From NCBI RefSeq assembly GCF_949987535.1, contig NC_080081.1, forward strand, positions 49,813,153 to 49,877,152: a stretch of 64,000 nucleotides of DNA. The letters run 5' to 3'. Origin of the DNA: Balaenoptera acutorostrata (Eukaryota; Chordata; Mammalia; Artiodactyla; Balaenopteridae). This document shows, one piece after another, positions 24,327-35,600 of the stretch. The notes beneath the pieces were generated by a model. That model did no database searches. It had not been told where the DNA came from and worked only from the letters and a program-made list of their open reading frames with translations. Every line of letters begins with the position of its first letter. Position 1 is the first letter of the stretch. A program made the position numbers and the translations under genes.

Positions 24327-24335
24327 TCTGCAGTT
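24324..24335 (+). repeat. Target-site duplication, right copy
   Basis: Exact second copy of CATTCTGCAGTT. It is followed by 'ttaata', which supplies the TT/AAAA nick site when read on the minus strand. Confidence 0.9.
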
Positions 24336-26392
24336 TTAATAAAAGTTATATTGCTCTAAGTAATTCCTAAATGGTATGTAAATCAAATTAAAGGTGGCAT
24401 TGTCATCTATACAACAAAAGTGAGTCATGCACATAATTTTTTTTAAAAAAAGCATCAAGAAGATCGCAAAGTCTGATGTGTTACTTCATCATTATGGTAC
24501 CCAAGGGAAGCCAAAAGAAAAGTACCTAGATCCTTATGAAGCCTGGAATTAACAAACAGAGTATAACCCAGGTAGTTTCAACTACAAGTGCTTATTAAAG
24601 ATGAGCTTAGAATAGATTGTAAATTTACTGGCCTCAAATACCAATAAAAAGAACAATGATTGAAAAGGATAGAATGATAAGCTACACTTTACTATTACAA
24701 AAAAAAAAAAAAAAAAAAAAGAAAAGTAACTACTGTATCAAAAAGGACAGGGTTGCAATGCCTAAGACTTTGAAATGCCTTTTAGGAATAATATCTTTTC
24801 CCCCAAGATCTTCTCCAAGATACATTTTGTTATAATTCTTCCTGACCTCTTGCCCATTGAGGTGCTGGTATCTGCAGAGGAAATTTCATAGAAATAATCC
24901 TCCTGAAATGAAGGAACAACTTACTTTTGTCCTTCACAGATATAAACTATATTGAAAACAATTTTATGTTGCTCAGCAGCATTTAATACACCAAAATAAA
25001 ACCCCACTCTTCATCTTCCTCTTAAAAGCAACAAAATTGAATTTCTTAACATGGCTTCTCATATCTATTTAGTTTAGATTAAATGTAGTTTAAAGCATAA
25101 TCTTTCTGTAATCTGATCACAGGTTCCAACAAATAGGATGGCTAGGGGCAGGACATGAAATAGAAAATTCTATATTGTTCTAAGCATGTTCATATCTAGA
25201 CTCTGAAGCAGAAAGTCCCCAGTGGTTTCCAGTGCCAGCCTTTCATCTTCCAAAACATACGGTATCTCTGAGTGAACTCCCTCTGAACTCCACTTGTCAA
25301 AGTAATGGCGAAATAGCAACATCACGTAAACAAAACAAGAGGCTGCATTGCTGCTAATGTTAGCATCATTAAAAATTAAATATGGCTGATTTGAGCAAAT
25401 ATTTAAAGCCGACAATTCCATTCTTTGCAATGGTTTCCCTCTAACACGGAGAGTTGTTTTTAAAATATTCTTCAAGCAGTAAGGTTTTTCTTTTGATAAA
25501 CCACAGTTTATTCCCTTTGTCCTATGGTTATATTTTCATTTTACTTCACAGACCATTTTGTCTATGAGACTTGGGATTTCCTTTAACATATCACGTTAAA
25601 GCATAACAACATAAAATCTCATAAAATACAAAAACTAGCATTATTTCTTTTCAAAATATCTGTTAGAAGTTATATGTTTATTAAAAATACTTAGATACAT
25701 AAAAATTGCTTGAAACTCCTAAATAGATTCTGAAATATCAAGAAAATCATATCAAATTTAGCTTAAATGTTGAAACAAGTGTTCCATATAGATCTGTAAA
25801 GAAGCATATTGGAAACACCTGAAAAAGCCTATCTCTCAGAGGTTAGTTTTGAGGTTCTCTTGCTTATAATGTGGTTTGCAGTACCTCATGTTTATAGCCC
25901 TATTACTGGTCCTGTTTTCTGAAGAAAAATTAAACTTAATCACTTCTGACAAATTAGAACAAGGACTCCATGTCAAGTTTTATATATTCTACTCTCTCTA
26001 TCTCCATTAAATATGGATAGTTTATTCCTACTATGCTATAAATATCAGTAAAGTTAAAATGTTAGAATCCTGGAGGCATTTACAGTTTGACAATTAAAAA
26101 AAAAAAAAAAGCCTGCAGTCAGCGGCATGAAAGTACAGTCATGAAATCTGAGTTTATATGTTCATTGTCAAAACTGGGGTGATTTTGTGGCCTCCCAACA
26201 ACTATCTGCATAGTCATGGGATTGGGCCTTGTGTTCTTTTAGCCAATATAGAAAGAAAAATATAATTTAGAAAGAAAAATTCTCAAATAAACACAGATTT
26301 TATAAGTGATGGATATAGAACTGACCCTAAAGTGATGAGAGACTACATATGTTTTTTCTTAGAACATTATTTTTCTTTTTTTGAAGCTTTAA
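24336..26392. other. Unassigned single-copy-looking sequence
   Basis: An A tract of 22 lies at 24699-24720 and a shorter one near 26097-26110. The minus-strand 101-codon frame at 25170-25475 has no known motif. I recognise no repeat family over about 2 kb. Confidence 0.45.
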
Positions 26393-26406
26393 ATATGCCA
26401 TAGATT

Positions 26407-26680
26407 TTTTTAAACTTTTTGTTTTATATTGGAGTATATTTGATTAACAATGTTGTGTTAGTTTCTGGTGTACAGCAAAGTGATTCAGTTATACATACAC
26501 ATGTATATATTCTTTTTCAAATTCTTCTCCAATTTAGGTTGTTACATAATATTGAGCAGAGTTCCCTGTTCTATACAGTAGGTCCTTGTTGGTTATCCAT
26601 TTTAAATACAGCAGTGTGTACTTGTCAATCCCGAACTCCGTATCAGTCCCCCTCTCCCTTCATCCCTGGTAACCCATAAG
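26407..26680 (-). mobile_element. LINE-1 3' UTR half of a twin-primed insertion
   Basis: Starting from a T-rich tail near 26405, this reads as a cetartiodactyl LINE-1 3' UTR on the minus strand ('attggagtatatttgattaa', 'cagcaaagtgattcagttat', 'ctgttctatacagtaggtcc', 'ggtaacccataag'). It stops abruptly at about 26680, where sequence from the 5' part of ORF2 begins in the opposite orientation. Confidence 0.85.
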
Positions 26681-26988
26681 TTGGCTGAATGGATACAAAA
26701 ACAAGACCCATATATATGCTGTCTACAAGCGACCCACTTCTGACCTAGGGACACATACAGACTGAAAGTGAGGGGTTGGAAAAAGGTATTCCATACAAAT
26801 GGAAATCAAAAGAAAGCTGCAGTAACAATACTCTTATCAGACAAAACAGACTTTAAGATAAAGACAGTTATAAGAGACAAAGAAGGACACTACATAATGA
26901 TCAAGGGATCAATCCAAGAAGAAGATATAACAATTGTAAATATTTATGCACCCAACATAGGAGCACCTCAGTACATAAGGCAAATTTT
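26681..26988 (+). mobile_element. Inverted LINE-1 ORF2 endonuclease segment of the same insertion
   Basis: From 'ttggctgaatggatacaaaa' onward this reads as early ORF2 on the plus strand, opposite to the adjoining 3' UTR. The translation includes KIKTVIRDKEGHYIMIKGSI and EEDITIVNIYAPNIGAPQYI, the LINE-1 endonuclease domain region, the latter with only small differences from the matching region of the LINE-1 at 45.7-46.2 kb. An inverted 5' part joined to a sense 3' part is the classic outcome of twin priming. A possible 7-bp duplication 'atatgcc' occurs at 26393-26399 and 27000-27006. Confidence 0.85.
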
Positions 26989-27002
26989 TTCAACTGAATA
27001 TA

Positions 27003-27370
27003 TGCCTTTGCTTCACATTCTATTCTCCAGTGTTCTCCAGGTCATAAATTACACCCTGCTTTTTCCCTTTTTGTTTTTGCACATCCCTTTTCCTCTCTTT
27101 GGAATTTTCTTCCTCTACATTTATTCTGATAAAACCCTGCTCATACTTCATTACACAGGTTAGATTTCACTTTTGTTAGGAAGCCATTAACAGACCCACC
27201 TAAGAGCAAGGAAGGTGCTACCTCCTGTGCCCCCAGAACAGAGTATCCTTCTCCTACCTGAACACATTCACACAATGTCATTTGAGGACCAAGACACCAT
27301 TGATTGTATTCATTGCTGTCATATTCTCAGCACACGATACTCTCTGGCATGAGGTGGGTTCTTTACTGAC
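27003..27370 (+). repeat. L2 LINE 3' fragment
   Basis: 'ccttttcctctctttggaat', 'aggttagatttcac', 'ggaagccattaacagaccca' and 'actctctggcatgaggtg' follow the L2 3' end order. Diverged and non-coding. Confidence 0.55.
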
Positions 27371-27399
27371 TAAGTACTATTCTATGCATCTATAGTCCC

Positions 27400-27560
27400 G
27401 TATTTTATCACTCTCTCCTTTGCGCTACATGCTCTAGTCATTTGGAGCCACTTGTCGTCCATCAATGTTCTGTGCTCTCTCCTATCTCCTGGCCTTAATT
27501 CCTTTGCCCAGCATTTCCTTCTATTTTTCATCTCTTGCCCCACAATCTGGCTCTCGGAAG
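27400..27560 (+). repeat. L2 LINE fragment
   Basis: 'tgctctagtcatttggagcc' and 'aattcctttgcccagcattt' resemble an L2 internal 3' segment, partly repeating the region covered by the previous fragment. It may therefore be a second copy. Confidence 0.4.
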
Positions 27561-27809
27561 CTAGTCATAATTTTTCATCAGCCCATTGTTGACAAGTATG
27601 CTTGTCTCAGTGTCTTCTTGCTATCCTCAATCAAACATCATAGAGATAATATTATATTGGAATAATCCAAAATTTCTGACTCCCCAACTTGATTGATATA
27701 TCTTACGGGCAAAGGTGCTAACTTACTTCTCTATGCCCCCTACAGTAATTGATGCATGGAAGTTCAAATACTTAGAAGAAGTTCAAAGGTATTTACTTGG
27801 ATTTAAAAA

Positions 27810-27950
27810 GTCTTGAGTCCAGACTCCAAAATTTACTTCTTACTGTATAAGATTATATCTTTGGCAAATGACAACATTACCAAACTTTATTTTTGTTATT
27901 GTTGAAATGAGAAAGATAATACTGATGGGTCTGTAGATAAGCATCTCCTC
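27810..27950 (+). repeat. MIR SINE relic
   Basis: 'gagtccagactccaaaattt' and 'ctttggcaaatgacaacatt' then 'gaaatgagaaagataatact' keep MIR order, with heavy divergence. Confidence 0.45.
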
Positions 27951-28649
27951 TCTCCTGACATCATACTTCCCTGTGGATAGATTTCATCTGGAGTAGCAAG
28001 GCTCATCTCTCCCCACCCCTCACTCACTCATCCCTATGGAGGAAGTGACCTATCTGGGTGATAATTGTAGGGTTATGTTTATTTTACCAGTCTTACTCCT
28101 GCTGATATGTATGCTCCACACTTCAGTATGAGACTGTGTAGGTAAGGTTGTGTGGTTCACAAGTAGAGAGTGAGAAAGCCCCTTTAGTCCCAGGCCTAAA
28201 TCTACATTCACGAATAGGCTTTCTTCCTTATAACAAAAAAATATTTTATCTTCATCTTTTTATCAACATCTGTGACAACTCTTCAGGAAAAGATATTATC
28301 ACTGAATTAGCAGTACAACAAATTTGGGGTGGGGGATAATACTTTTGAAAAAAATGAGGTTGCAATGTTGAGCAGGTGGGACACATTTACTATGACGCAG
28401 ACCTGAGATCATTTCTGCAAATCCCAAGCGAGTCCATTAAGGGAGTTACACATCAGACAGAAATGGCTAGGCCTTTGCTCAGGCATGGCTGCTGTCTGCT
28501 CTGCAGAGTGCCAACTTGGTTCCAAAGCAGAAGCACACACAGGCCTGAATCAGCCAATACATGGGACTGGCATCTAGCGAGATTTCTCATAGCTGGGCAG
28601 TGTGCAGCCTGTGCTGGCTTGAAGCAGGCTTTGAGTAGTGCATTTGTGT
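27951..28649. other. Unassigned sequence with a slightly GC-richer patch
   Basis: 28440-28640 is less AT-rich than its surroundings. A 105-codon plus frame (28376-28693) and a 91-codon minus frame overlap there, without recognisable motifs or supporting splice signals. Confidence 0.4.
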
Positions 28650-28805
28650 TTCTCCCACAACATTTCCCTTCAGTCCTTGTCTGTGGACTATAGGTTCTAT
28701 GAATGCAGGTATTATTTTTTTCATTCACTGCTTTATCTCCAGTTTCTTTAAAAGTGTCAAGTATGAGTAGGAGTTAGGGAAATATTTGTTGAATGAATGA
28801 ATGAA
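28650..28805 (+). repeat. L2 LINE 3' end
   Basis: 'actataggttctatgaatgc', 'cactgctttatctccagttt' and the terminal 'ttgttgaatgaatgaatgaa' match the L2 3' end, including its tetramer-like terminus. Confidence 0.65.
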
Positions 28806-29054
28806 TTTGTCTGATTTCTATATCCATCTCTCATTTTATTCCAAATGTTGGCAAAGACAAAGGATGTGATTTACTGGATCTGCTCGAATTCTACCATGCA
28901 CATGGCTTATCTCTTAGTATTCTGGAAGGATCATATTCAATAAAATATTTCACTTTATATTAAAAATTTCAAAGCCTTGCACAAATGTCCAAAATAAATA
29001 CTATTTAATTTTATTGCCATTTTAAATTTACTTTCTGTTCTTTCCTTTTTTTGC

Positions 29055-29312
29055 TTTTTTAAATTGAGATATAATTGACCTATCATATTGTATTAGCTTT
29101 AGTTGTACAACATAGTGGTTTTATATATGTATATGTTGTGAAATTATTACTACAACAAGTTTAGTTAACATCCATCACCTCACATCGTTACAAATTTTTT
29201 TCTTATGTTGAGAACTTTTAAGATCTACTCTCCTAGCAACTTTCAAATATACAATCCAGTATTGTTAACTAGAGTCATCATGCTGTACACTAGATCCTTG
29301 GGACTTTTTTAT
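29055..29312 (-). repeat. Old LINE-1 3' end (L1MA/L1MB-like)
   Basis: 'aaattgagatataattgacc', 'gttgtacaacatagtggttt', 'aacatccatcacctcacatc' and 'agatctactctcctagcaac' match a widespread L1M 3' UTR read in reverse. Divergence is moderate. Confidence 0.82.
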
Positions 29313-29939
29313 TTCCTTTTGTTTTCGTATTAATTGCTGCTTTTAATTCACATCATCTAGTTTAAAGAGTGCCTATTTTTGTTTTCATTTTATTCCTCAC
29401 AACCCTAACACTTCATACTCACTTATTATTACTTCCAAAAGAAAATAGTGGCAGTACTACATGAAGAAAGATAGATTAAATTCAAATGAGGAATTATTTT
29501 CTAGAAAAACTTATTAAGATATTTTTTGTATGAAAATTTTGAAGCCAATAGCTGTAGTGTAATGTGAAAAATGTAAATTTGTCACTGATAGTCAAAATGA
29601 ACTCTCTGTCTTCCACTCAAAACACACGCTACCTACTATTCTTCTATTCTTTCTAAGAGGCATCAAAAACCTCATTGGACTCAGCCTTGACTGCTGGACA
29701 CTTTTTCAACTGGTGATCATTCTGGGCAATCTAAGTTACCACAACCATGACCTTGCTTACCTATGGCTTCCTTTTCAGAAAATTTAGACTTTTTCAGTTA
29801 CCTCCCATGCCTCATCTCTTTCTTAAATATCTCCCACTCATACTATCTAAATATATAGAGAGACCCTAGGAAAACATGACATAAAAAGTACTAATTGCAG
29901 CAACTTTTTAGGAATATTTAATCTGTGGATCATCCTGTA
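29313..29939. other. Unassigned sequence
   Basis: No repeat family or gene recognised. Confidence 0.45.
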
Positions 29940-30165
29940 TTCATTTCTTTTCTGTATTTCAAATTTAATTCTCACAACACTCGCGTGAGCTCGGTATATA
30001 ATTAATATTCCCTTGATTTTACAAAACGGAGAAAAAGAAAGGAAAAGGAATAGCAAATGCCCCAGACTACACAGCTACCAGGAAGAGGAGTGAATATATA
30101 TTAACAGAAGCAAAATGACCCCAGAGTCCACCTTCCTCATCAGAATGCTAGACTGCCAAGCTAGG
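29940..30165 (-). repeat. MIR SINE relic
   Basis: 'taattctcacaacactcgcg', 'attttacaaaacggagaaaa', 'ccagactacacagctaccag' and 'agtccaccttcctcatcaga' follow a MIR in reverse, close to full length. Confidence 0.7.
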
Positions 30166-30224
30166 TATTACTGTTTTTGTTTTGTTTTGGTTTGGTTTTA
30201 ATATAGCACTAATTAGGTCACCTG

Positions 30225-30710
30225 CTCTAAAACTTTTAATATCTCTTAATTTTAAGTAAAAAAGTGCATTAGCCTGACATTCAAATTGGTCTACAGGGGT
30301 ACAAACTTACTTTTTCATTTTATCTTCTATCCACTCTTCTCACTCACATTTTTCTCGACTACCCAAATAGTCAACTAACCATCTCACTCTTATATCTTAA
30401 TGTCACTTGTCACTTTTATCAGCTATATATCCTTTTACTAGTCAAATTTTATCCATCTTTCGAAAACGAATTTAAAAAATATAAATTCCTCTTAGTTCTT
30501 TTTCCAAGGTGCTCCTGTGATACGTGCACTTTTATTACATGCATTACACATGCTGTCGTATAATGATGGATACACAAGTTCTATTTTAGAATGTAAACTC
30601 GGTCCTCCCTTGAAAGGAAGCTGTGTCACAGTCAGATTCTTAATTCTCACTGCTGTCAGCACAGTGACTTTTACATAGAATGTCCCATAAATTATTACTG
30701 AATTGATAGA
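30225..30710 (+). repeat. L2 LINE 3' fragment
   Basis: 'agcctgacattcaaattggt', 'tccaaggtgctcctgtgata', 'agaatgtaaactcggtcctc' and 'gctgtcagcacagtgacttt' keep L2 3' order. Diverged and non-coding. Confidence 0.6.
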
Positions 30711-31489
30711 AGTGGAAAATTAATGCCATTGCTACCAATAAGGAAAGGATACACTGAGAATGAAGTTATAGTTGATTATTTTGTTAACTATATTCTTTAC
30801 CGGATTTGATATTAAATTTTCACTTAATTTGTTATATATGCATATATTGCTTTCTAAATAAAATGTGTTTAGAATTTTCACTCTAATTCTATAAAGCTAC
30901 CTTTACAAAAGAGCAGAAGGAATTATTGGCATGGTACTCTTTGCATTTTTTAGCATCAACTTTAGATAGTACTTACCTCTACAAAAAGAAAAGGGCTGCC
31001 ACCATATAAAAAACTCAAATCTGCTGTCATAACTATTGTCATAGGTCCCTTTCATGCTTCAAAATGGCAGCAGAAAAGCTGTGTGTAGAACAGAATCCCG
31101 AAATGTGGGAGCTTGCCCAGGCGCCCCATTGTCCTTTCTGTCAGACTTAAAATGAAACAAAAGGCAGCACAGGCAGTTGGCTAAAGATTTGACTGCCAAA
31201 AGTAATAAATAAAATGTTTAATGGTATGTCTTTTTCAAGTGAGAATGTCTTGATGCTCCACAAAAGAGACATGTTAATTCTAAGATACAGTGAATTGTGT
31301 AGAGTAGCAGCAAGTTTCTTGATAGATGTGAAGAATTAAATTCAGTTCTCAGATAATAAGTCTTAGAAAATATGTGGAAAGATATGGTGCAAGAGGGGAA
31401 ACTAGCCTTTGTTTCCAAAATGTACCCAGTGTTATTCCAAATCTAATTTAAAATTTAGCATTGAAGGCTAAGAGGATTGATGTGCTAAA
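30711..31489. other. Unassigned sequence
   Basis: A less AT-rich, single-copy-looking patch lies at about 31050-31190 ('gcttgcccaggcgccccatt'). It is a candidate for a conserved non-coding element only if comparative data support it. Confidence 0.4.
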
Positions 31490-31715
31490 GTAGAAGAAAC
31501 ATAGGTTTGAAGCCTGACAGAAGTGGAATCGAATCCTGGTTCTGTCATTTCATAATTGGGAGATATTGTCTTAACACTTTACTTTCTAGTCTTAAGTTTC
31601 TTAATTTGTAAAATGAAGATAATATTAAACATCTTATACATGTTATAGCTATTGGAGATAGTCCTGATGTCTGAAATATAAATGTTTGTCAAATGATAGC
31701 TACTTCTGTTAATAG
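31490..31715 (+). repeat. MIR SINE relic
   Basis: 'agtggaatcgaatcctggtt', 'ctgtcatttcataattggga' and 'ttaatttgtaaaatgaagat' are the MIR tRNA-related-to-core region on the plus strand. Confidence 0.72.
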
Positions 31716-32585
31716 TATTATAGCCATATATGTAAAGTATCAGCAAGAATAATAGCAAAAGACATAAACATTCTGAAATATAGCTCATGGAAATGGAGCA
31801 GAGAGTTTAGGACCCCACTAAAAGTTCCCTCCAAGTTGAAAATAAACAGTGCCATCTTCTTTTCTCTGGTCCTCAGAGGCTCACTCTCTGCTGAGTGGAA
31901 TTATGCCCTCAATATAAAAATTGAAGTAAAAGAACAAACAAAAAACATACAAATAGGAGATAAATAAACACTTTGAGAGGAGTCAAATTTCTTTTTTCCC
32001 TAGTTATTTCTAATTTCCCATTCTTTGAGATTATTACCTATTAGTGTCCACCTCACTAAGAAGCCACAGTGGTTATAACAAAGGAGAATGGCAACTGTCT
32101 TTCTAGTTCTAATTTTAATCTGGGATAAAGATGAATACCTGCCTATACTTATTAGCTTTTATTTACAACAAATCACCCTGTAACATATTCATTAATTCAC
32201 TTTTCTTTCTACTAGCATCTACCAAGTATATTCTACATGCAAGTTGCTGTATTTTATATCGACTTGGGGTTTGTTCTTAAGAAACCAAAATGTTCATCTG
32301 AAAGAAGGGGGTAAGGTGGGGAAGGAGCAACTTGTCCAGAACCAGTTTAAGCTTCTGTAAAACAGTATATAAGGGGACAAAAGTGTTTGTTTTTTTTTTT
32401 TTTTTCTGGATATGTTAACATAAAAGTTAAGCATTTGATCTGCCCTACATTTGATATAGATGGTTACACTGTAATTCATGTGCTAAATCAGAGCTTCTAA
32501 TTCATACTTCCATTTTCTGTCAAAAAATGATGTGGAAAGCATAAAAGAGACTGTTAAAAAGAATACATTTAATATAAATGAAGAG
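31716..32585. other. Unassigned sequence
   Basis: A T tract of about 17 lies at about 32389-32405. I recognise no gene or repeat family. Confidence 0.45.
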
Positions 32586-32589
32586 AGAC

Positions 32590-33300
32590 TCTATATGATT
32601 TAAAATCAACCAACCCAGATATGGTTCATATCAAAGAATTGGGAGAACTTGCAGAAGTGCCCACAAAACCACTACTGATGTTATTTGTGGAACCCGGGAG
32701 AACAAAAGAGTCACTGGACAATTGAAAACTATCAAGCGTTCCTACTTGCAAGAAACTAAAATTTCAGGCATAGATGTTTCAATAGCTGTTTTGTAACTCT
32801 CTAGACGTAAAAACATTGACCATTAGCTAGCAACATATATTCACACAGAAGAGAAGCCAACTCACAGTTTTTCTTTCAAAATCCTACATTTTAACAACAT
32901 TTTAGGTGAGGTGAACCTGGATTTTATCAAATGGTCTGACAAAATCTCTCTTCATTAAAATATTTTGAGGAGGTTGTGGAGATGGGTCCAAGGACTGGTT
33001 GTACAACTAGGTGGTTTTAAATGTACACGAGTTAGTGAGGAAATTTCTAAATAGAGTCTGTAAGTTTATGTCTTCAGTCCTGCTTGTTCAAAATTTTGAA
33101 TGACATAAATTTGAAAGGTCTAACTAATAAATTCTATATTAGAATCAGAATGTCACAATAGTCAAACAGTAAATTAAATCTAGCATAATAGAAATGACGG
33201 GATGACTCTAAATTAATACATTTAGTGACATAAAGCAAACTATACTGGTACTAAATGGCAAGATTGACTTATGCATAGTACATGTGTGTCTGTTGCAAAG
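32590..33300 (+). pseudogene. CR1/L3-type LINE ORF2 relic, plus strand
   Basis: The segment retains the CR1/L3 order: 'agaacttgcagaagtgccca', 'ggaacccgggagaacaaaag', then 'gaggtgaacctggattttat' followed by 'caaatggtctgacaaaatct'. The last corresponds to RT motif A, with the conserved LDF...FDK reduced to LDFIKWSDK. Divergence and stops are extensive. L3/CR1 stopped moving before or early in placental evolution, so this copy is very old. A translated search should return CR1-clade RTs. It faces a second CR1/L3 relic at 34440-35300. Confidence 0.68.
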
Positions 33301-34439
33301 TCAAACAAAGTTGAAAAGAGTAGTATATATTATTAAGTTAAATCTCTCACTTAATAAAAATATTTCCTGATGATTAATGATTAGTTAGCTCTTAGTTTAG
33401 TAGGGAAGATCCTTCCTCTACAAATATTATTTGGATCCCTTCGATCTAAAGTTGTGTCGGGAAGTAAAATTGATCATAACATCATAAAATGTAGTAATCA
33501 CATAGAAGTGAGGAATCACTTATAATATCACTTATACAATTATCCCTAAACAACTATTTCTGGCATAACATTAACTTCTATATTAAACAAAGTTTCTTGT
33601 TGATTTTCAAATACTTACAAATTGATTACACATTGAAATATATTGGAAATTGAATCTAAAATTAAATGCAAATATTTCAAAAGATGCAGGATTTCACACA
33701 CACACACACATACACACAACATGAAAGGAATGATGGAGAATATTTGGATTGTATGCAAAGCCTTTACAAATGAGGATCAGAAAGTTTAAACCAATCAACT
33801 TTTAAAGCAGCAACATTTAAAATATATATATAATATTCTGAACACTTCCAAAGAGAATGACTTGACTATCAAAGAATTAAGAAAGGAGACTGGAGTAATT
33901 GATGGAGTGTACTACTGTCTCAGGAATGATCCTCTTCATGATCTTCTTGCCAAAGTCGAATAAGAGTTGAAAAATATCATATTGTTCTATTATAAATTTG
34001 TTAGAAAAACTACATACACACCCAAAATGTACCAATACTTGATTCATTCTAAGTTAGCTCATAATTTCTGTAATTTAAAATTTGTTGACTATCACATAAA
34101 ATGTCCACTTTGGTAATTTTAGTTTTAGGATAAACTCCCAAAAAACTTTTTTTTTTCACACTTTACTATGAGATTTTTTCACTCTTTACTACGATTTTTT
34201 TTTTTTTTTTTTTGCCTTTTTTAGAGTGGTGTTATTTTGACTGCCCTTTTCTGACACTAGTTATAATTATTGGGAATCTAGTCTGCTACCTACAGAGAAA
34301 CCTCATTTTTCAACAGATCAGATTTGTATACTTCATTACCTATTCATTCATTAAAATATTAAAAAAAAATATTTGTTGGATTACTTCCATGGGGTAGAAT
34401 TATTTGCAAAAGCTGAGGTAGAGCAGTGAATAAAATAGA
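33301..34439. other. Unassigned sequence between two L3 relics
   Basis: It holds a (CA)n tract (33694-33720), an imperfect tandem pair 'ctttactatgagattttttc' / 'ctttactacgatttttt' at about 34160-34200, and a T tract of about 20 (34194-34213). The rest is unassigned. Confidence 0.45.
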
Positions 34440-35300
34440 TACAAATCTCTCTCCTCATACATTTCATATATTGAGTTAACCTCTTACCTAATTCCTTTTG
34501 TATCTTCTGTCCACTCTACCTTTTGTAGAAATACTTAAATCACCTCTGCAACATAATAGGCTTTCAAATATTTGAAAACAGTTGTCATCTTTCCCTTTAA
34601 TCTTCTTTTCTTCCTGTTAGAAATACCCAGGTCCTTTAATCGTATTTTGTTTGACATTGTTTTAAAGCCCATCGCCAACCATTGATTTCACTGGAGGCAT
34701 CATGATTTCTAGATGATTTCCCCATCATTCTTTTCATCCTTCTCTAGTGCCCTCCTATTGTCAGAGATGTTTTCAAAATATAGCTTATCAAAAGTAAATT
34801 TGTAGATATACAATATCCTCAAGTAGAATAGAGAGTAAATATTATAGCCCTGTCCAGACATTATCTATCCATCTGTACAGCCAAAAATTGTGTTCACATA
34901 TGTTTTTCAAAGACACATCAGCACTTAGGGCCAAATTAAGATTTTATTCATCTAACTCACTCACGGTGGTTTAGCTGTAGATGTTGCAAAGCCAGTTATT
35001 TTCAATCCTGTATTTCTTTATTTGAGTTGAGGTTTTTAGCACTGCGGCACTTCATATTTATCCCGGTTAAATTTCACCCTGTTGATTTCAGCCTATTGTT
35101 TCAGTTTTTGAATGTGATGTTTATGGTTAATTCTGTCCCAATAATATTTGTAATATTCTCCAGTTTTATGTTACCTACAAATTTAAGGATCAGATTTTCC
35201 TCTCTCCATCTAATTCAAAAATAATAATGATGAACGTGACACAAGCATAGGTCCCTGTGGCACACCGCTAGAGATTGCTATTGCCTAATTGTTTGCATGA
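34440..35300 (-). pseudogene. CR1/L3-type LINE relic, minus strand
   Basis: Read on the minus strand, this carries the CR1/L3 order: 'gtgtgccacagggacctatg' (the RT block with VPQG), 'aaatttgtaggtaacataaa' (the FADD region, now KFVGN), 'caataggctgaaatcaacag' with 'gtgaaatttaaccgggataa' (AETNKMKFNRDK), 'gcactagagaaggatgaaaa', and 'caaatatttgaaagcctatt'. This is the RT domain through the ORF2 C-terminus of a CR1-clade LINE. The catalytic aspartates are lost. The 65-codon plus frame at 35027-35224 is antisense to it. Confidence 0.82.
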
Positions 35301-35439
35301 GGATGGTAACCAGGTGTGAATTTCCCTTTCTCTGCTGTTACCCAATTTACATTCCACAAGTTTACAATCAAGCAATCATGAATGCATTTATAATGCTTTT
35401 CTGGAACCAGAATACATAATAGTTAAAATATGCCCACTA

Positions 35440-35600
35440 ATTTCCCGCAGAAGAATTGTGTAGCTCCTTTCCCCAGGCACTTATTACACTTTTTATGTAC
35501 CTACAATATAATGCCTACTCGAATTATATGAGAGTCATTTGTTTGCACAGCAGGTCATACAGTGGTACTCAATATTTATTTGTTGAATGAGTAAATGACT
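35440..35600 (+). repeat. L2 LINE 3' end
   Basis: 'cccaggcacttattacactt', 'tttgcacagcaggtcataca' and 'tatttatttgttgaatgagt' match the L2 terminal region. Confidence 0.5.

Noticed and set aside
24699..24720. A22 tract as the tail of a processed pseudogene
   Set aside because: No upstream coding similarity and no flanking duplication found.
25170..25475. 101-codon minus-strand open frame in non-repeat sequence
   Set aside because: No recognisable domain, no convincing splice or start context, and composition fits chance in a 64-kb window. It remains a possible conserved element only if alignments show it.
28376..28693. 105-codon plus-strand frame (and 91-codon antisense frame)
   Set aside because: It runs into an L2 3' end and has no homology that I recognise; overlapping frames on both strands suggest only a locally GC-richer patch.
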